Source: an uncultured Clostridia bacterium (GTDB lineage Bacteria > Bacillota > Clostridia > Oscillospirales > Ruminococcaceae). From it: a DNA stretch of 9,555 nt. Made by a program: the position numbers and the translations under genes. The stretch lies in the NCBI GenBank assembly GCA_947381875.1, contig CANCXY010000127.1, positions 1-9,555 of the forward strand, written 5' to 3'. Below are positions 1-6,626 of this stretch, piece after piece. Positions within the stretch are counted from its first letter, which is position 1. Every line of letters starts with the position of its first letter. The notes beneath the pieces were generated by a model, which had not been told where the DNA came from, searched no databases, and was given only the letters and a program-made list of their open reading frames with translations.

Positions 1-90
1 CTTTTGGGTGGGGCGGGTGGGGGGGGGGGCCGGGGGGGGCGGGCGGCGGGCCGCCCCGCGGGGCGGGGCGCGGGCCCCCCCCCCCCGGGG
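1..90. other. Extreme G/C low-complexity tract after gyrA
   Basis: This stretch directly follows the gyrA stop codon and holds no gene. It contains an 11-G run (19-29), an 8-G run (32-39) and a 12-C run (75-86), with the perfect palindrome GCCCCGCGGGGC within it. The left part has four closely spaced G-runs, which fits a G-quadruplex pattern on the plus strand. Its composition is unlike anything else in the window. Because it lies at the very edge, an assembly or base-calling artefact at a contig end is the likeliest explanation. A real GC-rich terminator region downstream of gyrA is the alternative. No T-tract typical of an intrinsic terminator is visible. Confidence 0.6.
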
Positions 91-2574
91 TCAGTCTTCC
101 GGCGCCTCTGTCTCGTCGGCTGGGGCGTCGTTGTCAGATTCTCCGGCGCAGCCCTCTGTGCGCGCCACCATTACTACGCGGTCGCCCTCGTCCAGGCGCA
201 TCACGCGCACGCCGGTGCCGTAGCGGCTTTGGGAATTGATGTCCGCCACGCGCATGCGGATAATGATGCCCGCGTGGCTGATCAAAATCACGTCGTCGGT
301 GTCGTCTATCACCTTTACGCCCGCGACGTGGCCCGCGTCGCCGTAGTTGCGGATGCCCAGGCCGCCGCGGTACTGTACGCGGTACTCGCTCTCCGGCGTG
401 CGCCGCCCCTTGCCTTCCTCGGTGACAGTCAGCACGCTTGCGCCGGGCCGCACAATGCCCACGCCCACGACGGTATCGCCCTTCTTCAGCTTGATGGCCC
501 TTACGCCTGTCGCGCCGCGCCCCATCTCGCGCGCGTCGCCCTCGTGGATGCGGATTGCCATGCCAAAACGCGTGGCGATGATGAGTTCATCCTCCCCGCT
601 TGTGATGCGCGTCCAGGCCAAGGCGTCGCCCTCGTTGAGGTTGATGGCAATCAGCCCCACCTTGCGCAGGTTGCGGAACGCCGAAACGGGCGTGCGCTTG
701 ATTACGCCGCCGCGCGTCACCATTGTCAGGTATCCTTCCTCGCACTCGCGCGGTACGCGCAGCATGCTTGTGACCTGCTCGCCGTTTTGCAGCGGCAGCA
801 GGTTGACAATGTTTGTGCCCCGGCTGGTGCGGCTCCCTTCGTATACCTGATACCCTTTCAGCCGGTACACGCGGCCCAAATCCGTGACAAAGAGGATGGG
901 GTCATGCGTCGAGGCCAGGAACAGCTCCTCGACAAAATCCTCTTCTTTCCGGGAGAGCGCTGTCACGCCGCGCCCGCCGCGCCGCTGCACCTGATAGGTG
1001 TCCGAGGGCTGGCGCTTGATATAGCCCGCGTGCGTCAGCGTGAATACGCACGTCTCCTCCGGGATGAGGTCTTCAATATCCATTTCCCCGGAAACATGCG
1101 CGATCTCCGTGCGGCGGTCGTCGCCATATTTGGCGCGCATTTCGTTCAGCTCATCTTCCACCACGGCCAGCACTTTGGCGTCGTCCGCCAAAAGCTCTTT
1201 CCAGCCGTTGATCTTCCCCTGTAACTCGCCCAATTCATTCTCTATTTTTAAGATTTCCAATCCCGCCAACTGTCCAAGCTGGAAATTGACGATTGCGGTC
1301 GCCTGCGGGTCGTCGAACTCAAATTTCTCCATAATGGCCTGTTTCGCCTCAGGCTTGCCGCCCTTGCACGCGCGGATGGTGACAATGATCTCATCCACGA
1401 CATCGACAGCGCGCCGCAGGCCCTCTAAGATATGGGCGCGCTCCTCGGCCTTTTTGAGGTCAAATTCCGTGCGCCGCCGGATCACCTGGTCCTGGAATTC
1501 CAGATATTTCCCCAGCATGTCGCGCAGTGTCATAATCTTCGGCACGCCGCCGTCCAGTGCCAGCATAATCACGCCGACGGTGTCCTGCAGCTGCGTAAAT
1601 CGGTAGAGCTGATTTAACACAACCTGCGGGTTCGCCTCGCGTTTCAGGTCAATGACAATGCGCATGCCCTCGCGGTTGGTCTCGTCGTTGCAGTCGGAGA
1701 TACCCTCGATGCGCTTTTCCTTCACAAGATCGGCGATATCCTCAATGAGCCGCCGTTTGTTCACCATATATGGTATTTCAGTGATGATGATCTGGAACCG
1801 CCCGCCGGCTTTTTCCTCAATGCTGGCGCGCCCGCGCAGGGTAATCTTGCCGCGCCCGGTGGCGTAGGCCGCGCGGATGCCGCTGCGCCCCATAATGATG
1901 CCGCCCGTCGGGAAATCCGGCCCCTTGATATGTTCCATCAGCCCGGCCATGTCGATGTCGGGGTTGTGGATCATCGCGACCAGCGCGTCGATCACCTCGC
2001 GCAGATTGTGCGGCGGGATATTGGTAGCCATGCCGACGGCAATACCGTTGGAGCCGTTGATGAGCAAATTCGGCACACGGCACGGCAGCACCGACGGCTC
2101 TAATTTGGATTCATCAAAGTTTGGCACAAAATCGACGGTATTTTTCTCAATGTCGCGCATCAAATCGACCGAGATCCGGCTCATGCGGGCTTCGGTGTAG
2201 CGGTACGCGGCGGGCGGGTCGCCGTCGACGGAGCCGAAGTTGCCCTGCCCTTCCACCAGCGGATAGCGCAGCGAGAAATCCTGTGCCAAACGCACCATAG
2301 CGTCGTAGACAGAGGCGTCGCCGTGCGGATGATAGGAACCCAGCACCGCGCCAACGGTGTCGGCGGATTTTTTGGTGGGGTGTGCCGGGTCGTTGCCACG
2401 CTCGTGCATGGTGTAGAGGATGCGTCGGTGTACGGGCTTCAGCCCATCCCGCACATCCGGCAGCGCGCGTGCCGTAATGACCGACATCGAGTAGTCGATG
2501 AAAGCGTCCTCCATCTCTTTCTTGATGTCGCGGACGATCAATCTTGTGCCTTCCGTAATGCTGTTTTCAATCAT
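91..2574 (-). CDS. gyrA: DNA gyrase subunit A
   Basis: The product is the cleavage and rejoining subunit of DNA gyrase (GyrA2GyrB2), which introduces negative supercoils using ATP hydrolysed by GyrB. The protein is 827 residues, normal for the family. Residues about 30-130 form the winged-helix core, with the quinolone pocket HPHGDASVYD (82-91) and the catalytic tyrosine Y126 in AYRYTEAR. The coiled-coil gate follows, and from about 500 onward comes the six-bladed DNA-wrapping domain, opened by the GyrA box QRRGGRG (530-536). The tail is acidic (from about residue 807). The start at 2574 is chosen because the family N-terminus begins at MIENSITEG and AGGTAGG lies 7 bases upstream. A longer reading back to 2673 only translates the palindrome cassette. 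At the position of E. coli Ser83 the residue is Ala87, while the acidic residue equivalent to Asp87 is kept (Asp91). Gyrase specialisation over topoisomerase IV is supported by the GyrA box and the gyrB neighbour. Confidence 0.98.
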   Translation of the reverse strand: MIENSITEGTRLIVRDIKKEMEDAFIDYSMSVITARALPDVRDGLKPVHRRILYTMHERGNDPAHPTKKSADTVGAVLGSYHPHGDASVYDAMVRLAQDFSLRYPLVEGQGNFGSVDGDPPAAYRYTEARMSRISVDLMRDIEKNTVDFVPNFDESKLEPSVLPCRVPNLLINGSNGIAVGMATNIPPHNLREVIDALVAMIHNPDIDMAGLMEHIKGPDFPTGGIIMGRSGIRAAYATGRGKITLRGRASIEEKAGGRFQIIITEIPYMVNKRRLIEDIADLVKEKRIEGISDCNDETNREGMRIVIDLKREANPQVVLNQLYRFTQLQDTVGVIMLALDGGVPKIMTLRDMLGKYLEFQDQVIRRRTEFDLKKAEERAHILEGLRRAVDVVDEIIVTIRACKGGKPEAKQAIMEKFEFDDPQATAIVNFQLGQLAGLEILKIENELGELQGKINGWKELLADDAKVLAVVEDELNEMRAKYGDDRRTEIAHVSGEMDIEDLIPEETCVFTLTHAGYIKRQPSDTYQVQRRGGRGVTALSRKEEDFVEELFLASTHDPILFVTDLGRVYRLKGYQVYEGSRTSRGTNIVNLLPLQNGEQVTSMLRVPRECEEGYLTMVTRGGVIKRTPVSAFRNLRKVGLIAINLNEGDALAWTRITSGEDELIIATRFGMAIRIHEGDAREMGRGATGVRAIKLKKGDTVVGVGIVRPGASVLTVTEEGKGRRTPESEYRVQYRGGLGIRNYGDAGHVAGVKVIDDTDDVILISHAGIIIRMRVADINSQSRYGTGVRVMRLDEGDRVVMVARTEGCAGESDNDAPADETEAPED

Positions 2575-2607
2575 ATTTTTACCTACCTGTAATATTATGC
2601 GCTGCAC

Positions 2608-2718
2608 CCAAAGGGCGCTGCCCTTTGGAATCCTGCCAGAGGCGCCGCCTCTGGACTCCGCCAAAGGGGGCAAGCCCCCTTTGGAAACCCATCACGCGCG
2701 GCAATTTCATTGCCGCGC
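2608..2718. repeat. Intergenic palindrome cassette, copy 1 (four hairpins)
   Basis: Four perfect hairpins follow one another on the plus strand. P1 (2608-2628) has arms CCAAAGGGC and a 3-base loop. P2 (2636-2654) has arms CCAGAGGC and a 3-base loop. P3 (2661-2684) has 11-base arms CCAAAGGGGGC and a 2-base loop. P4 (2696-2718) has 10-base arms GCGCGGCAAT and loop TTC. The short spacers between them are also conserved in the other copies. The unit lies between gyrB and gyrA and is inverted relative to copies 2 and 3. It resembles REP/BIME or MITE-like intergenic elements. No transposase is encoded and there are no T-tracts, so a simple terminator reading is not favoured, although the hairpins could shape or stabilise the gyrB-gyrA transcript. 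Confidence 0.9.
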
Positions 2719-2719
2719 A

Positions 2720-2739
2720 CCTGTCCGCAGGGGGACAGG
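2720..2739. repeat. Extra hairpin next to cassette copy 1
   Basis: CCTGTCC at 2720-2726 pairs with GGACAGG at 2733-2739 across a 6-base loop. It abuts P4 by one base and is absent from the equivalent place in copies 2 and 3, so it is either an added module or part of a longer version of the element. It lies about 35 bases downstream of the gyrB stop codon. Confidence 0.65.
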
Positions 2740-2774
2740 CTGCGCCGCCGCCGCGTGGCGTATATTATGCGGGT

Positions 2775-4721
2775 TCAGATATCCAGATTGGCGTACTTCG
2801 CGCGCCGCTGGATGAACTCCTTGCGCGGCTCCACCTTATCGCCCATCAAGATGGTGAAGGCTTCGTCGGCGGCCATCGCGTCCTCTATGGTGATCTGGAC
2901 AATCACGCGGTTTTCGGGGTTCATCGTCGTCTCCCAGAGCTGGTCGGGATTCATCTCGCCGAGGCCCTTGTACCGGCTCACCTTCGTGCCCTGCCCCATC
3001 TCCTCGGACATTTTCGACATCTCAATCTCATTGAACGCGTACCGCACCTGCTTCCCCTTTTGCAGCTTGAACAAGGGCGGCTGCGCGATATAGACAAACC
3101 CGCCCTCTACCAGGGGCCGCATATAGCGGAAAAAGAATGTCAGCAGCAGCGTACAAATGTGGCTCCCGTCCACGTCGGCATCGGCCATGATGAATACTTT
3201 GTGGTAGCGCAGTTTCGTCACATCGAAATCTTCGCCCAATCCGCAGCCAAGCGCCGTCACCACCGGGGTCAGCTTGTCGTTGCCATAGATTTTGTCAATC
3301 CGCGCCTTTTCCACGTTCAGCATCTTGCCCCAAAGCGGCAAAATGGCCTGTATTTTGGAATCGCGCCCCATCTTCGCGCTGCCGCCGGCGGAATCGCCCT
3401 CGACGATAAAGATTTCCGTCTTGCTGGGGTCCTTCTCGCGGCAGTCGAACAGTTTCCCCGGCAGCTTGTTGTTTTCCAGCGCCGATTTGCGCCGCACCAG
3501 CTCCCGCGCTTTTTTCGCCGCCTCCCGTGCCCGCGCCGCCTGCGTCGCCTTGTCAAACACAGCCTTTGCAACCGCTGGGTTTTCTTCAAAATATTCTTTC
3601 AGCTTATCATATACAATGCCGGAGACAAGCCCTCGTATCTCAGTATTGCCTAACTTTGCCTTTGTCTGGCCCTCGAACTGCGCCTCCGTCAGCTTCACGC
3701 TGATGATGGCCGTCAGCCCCTCGCGCACGTCCGCGCCGGAAAGGTTCTCGTCCTTCTCCTTCAGATACCCTTTCTCGCGCCCGAAATCGTTGAACACGCG
3801 CGTCACCGCCGATTTGAACCCCTCCTCATGCGTGCCGCCATCCGTCGTGTTGACGTTGTTCGCAAACGAGAGGATCAGCTCATTGTAACTGGTGTTGTAT
3901 TGCAGCGCGACTTCCGCGATGGAATCCCCCTGCTGCCCTTTCAGGTAAATGACATCCTCATGCAGCACTTCCATCTGCCGTTTCTGGTGGATATAGTCTA
4001 CAAAGCTGCGGATGCCGCCCTCATAGCACATGCTGTCGCTCTGCTGACGGCCCGCGCGCTCATCCGTGAGCGTGATGCGCACGCCCGCGTTCAAAAACGC
4101 CTCCTCGCGCAAACGCGTGTGCAGCGTTTCATAGTCATATTCCAAAACCTCGAACATCTCCGGGTCCGGGAAGAATGTCACGGTTGTTCCGTCCGGCTCA
4201 TCCGTCGCGCCCCTGTTTTGCAGCTCGTGCAGCGCGACGCCGCGCGCAAAATTCTGCTCATAGGCCACGCCGTCCTTGCGCACGCGCACCGTGAGCTTCT
4301 CGCTCAGCGCGTTGACAACGCTCGCGCCCACGCCATGCAGGCCGCCCGCCACTTTGTAGCCGGAATTGTCGCCGCCGAACTTGCCGCCCGCGTGCAGCAC
4401 GGTAAACACCACCGTCACCGCGGGCAGGCCCATTTTGGACTGTGTATCCACCGGGATACCGCGCCCGTTATCCACCACGCGGATGCCGTTCCCCTCCAAA
4501 ATCGTCACTTCGATATGGTTGCAGAACCCGGCCAGCGCTTCATCAATGGAGTTATCGACAATCTCATACACTAAATGATGCAGCCCGCGCGGCCCGGTAG
4601 AGCCAATATACATGCCCGGCCGCTTGCGCACCGGCTCCAGCCCTTCCAGTACCTCGATCTGGCTTGCGTCATACTCATGTTCCGTGCCCGCGGGCAGCGC
4701 CTGTTCTTTCATTTCATCCAT
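2775..4721 (-). CDS. gyrB: DNA gyrase subunit B
   Basis: This is the ATPase and Toprim subunit of gyrase, partner of GyrA. At 648 residues it has the normal short Gram-positive length, without the insert seen in E. coli. The GHKL ATPase domain shows EIVDNS (53-58), DNGRGIP (84-90) and the lid GGLHGVG (126-132). The transducer carries the QTK loop (352-354). The Toprim domain shows EGDSAGGSAK (441-450) and the metal-binding DADVDG (514-519), and the C-terminal region has SRYKGLGEMNP (582-592). The start at 4721 is preferred: GGGAG lies 7 bases upstream, and the family N-terminus needs nothing earlier. The ATG at 4727 is too close to that site. The frame stays open up to 4895, but that extension translates repeats and a hairpin. 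Trp464 stands where E. coli has Lys447 in the Toprim region. The gene is separated from remB by 261 bases of repeats. Confidence 0.97.
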   Translation of the reverse strand: MDEMKEQALPAGTEHEYDASQIEVLEGLEPVRKRPGMYIGSTGPRGLHHLVYEIVDNSIDEALAGFCNHIEVTILEGNGIRVVDNGRGIPVDTQSKMGLPAVTVVFTVLHAGGKFGGDNSGYKVAGGLHGVGASVVNALSEKLTVRVRKDGVAYEQNFARGVALHELQNRGATDEPDGTTVTFFPDPEMFEVLEYDYETLHTRLREEAFLNAGVRITLTDERAGRQQSDSMCYEGGIRSFVDYIHQKRQMEVLHEDVIYLKGQQGDSIAEVALQYNTSYNELILSFANNVNTTDGGTHEEGFKSAVTRVFNDFGREKGYLKEKDENLSGADVREGLTAIISVKLTEAQFEGQTKAKLGNTEIRGLVSGIVYDKLKEYFEENPAVAKAVFDKATQAARAREAAKKARELVRRKSALENNKLPGKLFDCREKDPSKTEIFIVEGDSAGGSAKMGRDSKIQAILPLWGKMLNVEKARIDKIYGNDKLTPVVTALGCGLGEDFDVTKLRYHKVFIMADADVDGSHICTLLLTFFFRYMRPLVEGGFVYIAQPPLFKLQKGKQVRYAFNEIEMSKMSEEMGQGTKVSRYKGLGEMNPDQLWETTMNPENRVIVQITIEDAMAADEAFTILMGDKVEPRKEFIQRRAKYANLDI

Positions 4722-4743
4722 ATTCATTCTCCCATTTTTTGTC

Positions 4744-4773
4744 ATGTTTCCCCCGCCTGCGGCGGGGAAACAT
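4744..4773. repeat. Strong hairpin just upstream of gyrB
   Basis: ATGTTTCCCC at 4744-4753 pairs perfectly with GGGGAAACAT at 4764-4773. Inside this, a one-base bulge and an inner GCC/GGC stem leave a TGC loop. The hairpin ends about 22 bases before the gyrB start, so in the mRNA it would sit in the 5' leader close to the ribosome-binding site. It also looks like a diverged third unit of the adjacent 45-base repeats. An attenuator, an mRNA stabiliser or a repeat remnant are all possible. No run of T follows it on the minus strand, so it is not a standard intrinsic terminator. Confidence 0.7.
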
Positions 4774-4774
4774 A

Positions 4775-4861
4775 ACACGCATTTTCTTGTTATCTCCCCG
4801 ATGTTGGCAGGGAACTTGACACGCATTTTCCTGGTATCTCCCCCGACGTTGGCAGGGAACT
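4775..4861. repeat. Two 44-45-base direct repeats upstream of gyrB
   Basis: Unit one (4775-4816) and unit two (4819-4861) share ACGCATTTTC at their left ends, a TATCTCCCC(C)GA(T/C)G middle and TTGGCAGGGAACT at their right ends. They differ at a few bases and by one C in a C-run. Read on the minus strand in the gyrB frame, both give a peptide of the form FPANxGxxTRK, and the following hairpin gives the related FPAAGGGNMTKN. The period of about 45 keeps this frame open. I do not recognise the repeat and there is no evidence that it is translated. It lies within the gyrB leader. Confidence 0.8.
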
Positions 4862-4886
4862 GGCAGCGTACCCTTTTGTCATATCC

Positions 4887-4969
4887 GCGCAGCAATGAAA
4901 TTGCTGCGCATGACGGGTTTCCAAAGGGGGCTTGCCCCCTTTGGCGGAGTCCAGAGGCAGCGCCTCTGG
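4887..4969. repeat. Intergenic palindrome cassette, copy 2 (P4-P3-P2)
   Basis: On the plus strand the order is P4 (4887-4909), P3 (4921-4944) and P2 (4951-4969). P1 is missing and is replaced by unrelated sequence before the remB stop. The orientation is opposite to copy 1 and the same as copy 3. P4 here has arms GCGCAGCAAT and ATTGCTGCGC. Compared with copies 1 and 3, a G-C pair has become an A-T pair with both partners changed, so pairing is kept. P3 and its spacer are otherwise the same as in the other copies. The element lies between remB and gyrB. Confidence 0.9.
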
Positions 4970-4982
4970 TGGGCGTTTCCTC

Positions 4983-5240
4983 TCACAGGTTGTCAACAAA
5001 CCCGCTGCGTTTTTTGAGCGTAGAAGCAGAAATCTGGCTCAAATAGACGGTTGCGGGTTTCCCGCGCATCACGATGAAGCTTTTGGGCAGCTCGTCTGTG
5101 ACAGATACGACGCGGCCGTTTTTTTCGGCGGCCGCGAGATACTCACGCGTGGCAGCACAGATACTCGCGGTGTCCAGGTCAAAGACGCCCAGCACGTCCC
5201 GTGTGCGGATAACCGTATCCTGGCCGATATGCAGGTACAT
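4983..5240 (-). CDS. remB: RemB-type DUF370 regulatory protein
   Basis: This small 85-residue protein belongs to the DUF370 (RemA/RemB) family. In Bacillus subtilis the corresponding gene, also called yaaB, lies in the same place between recF and gyrB, and RemB takes part in activating extracellular-matrix genes. Visible family features are the N-terminal MYLHIGQDTVIRTRDVLGVFDLD (given here as residues 1-23 in outline: MYLHIG, RTRDVLGVFD), a central PKSFIV (52-57) and the C-terminal SASTLKKRSGF (71-81). There is no signal peptide, membrane segment or zinc site. AAGGAG at 5246-5251 sits five bases before the start and touches the recF stop codon, pointing to coupled translation. Whether it controls biofilm genes in this organism is unknown; DUF370 proteins are also found in species without that regulon. 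Confidence 0.9.
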   Translation of the reverse strand: MYLHIGQDTVIRTRDVLGVFDLDTASICAATREYLAAAEKNGRVVSVTDELPKSFIVMRGKPATVYLSQISASTLKKRSGFVDNL

Positions 5241-5250
5241 TTCTTCTCCT

Positions 5251-6414
5251 TCACTCCCATACCTTCCCCTGTTCTACATGCAGAACCTTCCCGCCCGTCT
5301 GGTGCGCAAGCTCCCCGGTGCAGCTCGTCAGCACTGTCTGGCGCCCGGCTACGCGGCTCAAAAGATACGCCTGGCGGTCGGTGTCCAGCTCGGAAAGCAC
5401 GTCGTCCAGCAGCATGACCGGGTGTTCGCCTGTCTCGTGCGCCAGCGCCTGCGCCTCGCCCAGTTTCAGGGCCAGCACCGCGCTGCGCTGCTGGCCTTGG
5501 CTGGCGTAGAGCCGCGCTATCTTCCCGTCAATATACAGCCAGAAATCGTCGCGGTGCGGGCCTGCGCTGCAATAGCCCGCTTTCAGGTCGTGTTCCAGAT
5601 TCTTTTGCAGCAGCGTATACAGCTCTGTCTGAGAATGGTTCAGGGTGTCGCGCATCAGTTTGACGGTCCCCGTGCGCTGCTCCGCCTCCCATTCCTCCGC
5701 CGTGAGGAGGTCGCGGCTGTATTGATACGTCAGCGCCTCTTTCCCGCCTGCGATGTCACCGTATGTCCGCTGCGCCTCCGGCAGGATCAGTTCCAGCATC
5801 CGCAGGCGCTGTTTGCGGATCAGCGCCCCCGTGCGGCTGAGCGCTTCGTCATATACATCCATCAGCGTTTCATCCTGACGGTTTTTGCGGCGGTATGTCT
5901 TGAGCAGTGCGTTCTTATGCCCTAACATCGTGTAATATTCGCGCATGGTGCGGGAATACGACGGCGACGCCTGGCTCACAGCCGCATCTAAGAATCGCCT
6001 GCGCTCCGCCGGGCCGCCCTTGATGAGATTCATCATGTTCGGCTCAAAGACCACCGCCGTGAATACCCCCGCCGCCTCGTAGCTGTTGCGGCATTCGGCC
6101 CCGTTGATGCGCAGTGTGCGCACCTTCCCCTTCTGACCCTTCTTATCAATCAGCACGCGGATATGGTTTTCATGCCCGCTGCCTTGCGTGACGCCCTCAA
6201 TCGTGCCAAACGTCTCCTGTGCGCCCGCGCGCAAAAGCTGGCTGTCCTGCGCCAGCCGGAAGCTCTTGCCGCCCGTCAGCATCCAGATGGATTCCAGCAG
6301 GTTTGTTTTGCCCTGGCCGTTTTTGCCGCACAGGATTGTCAGGAGCGGGTCAAACGTGATCTCTGCCTGCTCTACGTTGCGGATATCCCGCACCGTCAGC
6401 GCGTCTACCCTCAT
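5251..6414 (-). CDS. recF: DNA replication and repair protein RecF
   Basis: RecF is an SMC-like ATPase that, with RecO and RecR, loads RecA at single-strand gaps and helps restart blocked replication forks. The 387-residue protein has the usual length. It shows Walker A GKNGQGKT (30-37), the conserved GPAERRRFLD (134-143), GPHRDD (285-290), the ABC signature SQGQQRS (305-311) and Walker B MLLDDVLSELD (334-344). The start overlaps the yaaA stop in an ATGA arrangement, and the stop lies 10 bases before remB, so it belongs to the dnaN-yaaA-recF-remB transcription unit. I see no missing key residue and no truncation. Confidence 0.97.
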   Translation of the reverse strand: MRVDALTVRDIRNVEQAEITFDPLLTILCGKNGQGKTNLLESIWMLTGGKSFRLAQDSQLLRAGAQETFGTIEGVTQGSGHENHIRVLIDKKGQKGKVRTLRINGAECRNSYEAAGVFTAVVFEPNMMNLIKGGPAERRRFLDAAVSQASPSYSRTMREYYTMLGHKNALLKTYRRKNRQDETLMDVYDEALSRTGALIRKQRLRMLELILPEAQRTYGDIAGGKEALTYQYSRDLLTAEEWEAEQRTGTVKLMRDTLNHSQTELYTLLQKNLEHDLKAGYCSAGPHRDDFWLYIDGKIARLYASQGQQRSAVLALKLGEAQALAHETGEHPVMLLDDVLSELDTDRQAYLLSRVAGRQTVLTSCTGELAHQTGGKVLHVEQGKVWE

Positions 6415-6626
6415 GCGCCCGCCACCCCGATCTGTTTTCCCTCAAACGATACCACGTCCCCAGGCCGCAGTTTTTTTCCGCGCGCAAGGCACACTTCGCC
6501 GTTTACTTCACACAGACCATTCTGTACGGCCAATTTCGCTTCCCCGCCCGTCTCGCACAGCCCCGCGTATTTCAGCAGGGCGTCCAGACGGATGAACTCT
6601 GTGTGTATTACAATGCGCTCATTCAT
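6411..6626 (-). CDS. yaaA: S4-domain protein YaaA (RecF-adjacent)
   Basis: This 71-residue protein is the small S4 RNA-binding-domain protein regularly found between dnaN and recF in Bacillota. The S4 fold is visible as FIRLDALLKYAGLCETGGEA (11-30), then a short helix and the strand-turn VNGEVCLARGKKLRPGDVV (41-59). The typical G(G/S)EAK and V(N)GE positions are present. Such proteins are thought to bind structured RNA, perhaps in ribosome maturation; the exact role is not shown by the sequence. It starts eight bases inside the end of dnaN, with GGTGAGG as a plausible ribosome-binding site within dnaN, and ends in a four-base overlap with recF. Both overlaps indicate translational coupling. 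It is unrelated to the E. coli gene also called yaaA. Confidence 0.92.
   Translation of the reverse strand: MNERIVIHTEFIRLDALLKYAGLCETGGEAKLAVQNGLCEVNGEVCLARGKKLRPGDVVSFEGKQIGVAGA

Larger units (their letters stand above)
2592..2771. repeat. 10-base direct repeats flanking the gyrB-gyrA cassette
   Basis: The 10-mer ATATTATGCG occurs at 2592-2601 and again, same orientation and without mismatch, at 2762-2771. Between them lies the whole GC-rich palindrome block. The outer positions sit just upstream of the gyrA ribosome-binding site and just downstream of the gyrB stop. This is the layout expected of a target-site duplication made when the block inserted, but no clear terminal inverted repeats are seen at the block ends and the other cassette copies lack obvious flanking duplications. 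Chance remains possible. Confidence 0.4.

Noticed and set aside
4..1224. Long plus-strand open frame opposite gyrA (406 codons)
   Set aside because: It is antisense to a clear gyrA, starts in the G/C tract, and has a histidine/alanine/arginine-rich composition typical of a shadow frame in GC-rich DNA.
2608..2718. Cassettes read as a CRISPR array or as intrinsic terminators
   Set aside because: The palindromes differ from each other and have no uniform repeat-spacer structure or cas genes; none is followed by a T-tract on the coding strand.
2625..3653. Plus-strand open frame of 342 codons over cassette copy 1 and gyrB
   Set aside because: It is antisense to the conserved Toprim part of gyrB and its first residues translate the palindromes; no family features.
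4465..4474. TTATCCACC in gyrB, one base off the DnaA box
   Set aside because: It is explained by the conserved DNGRG ATPase motif codons and stands alone.
4816..4821. Plus-strand TTGACA as a -35 element
   Set aside because: It lies in the 45-base repeat, has no -10 at the right distance and points away from gyrB.
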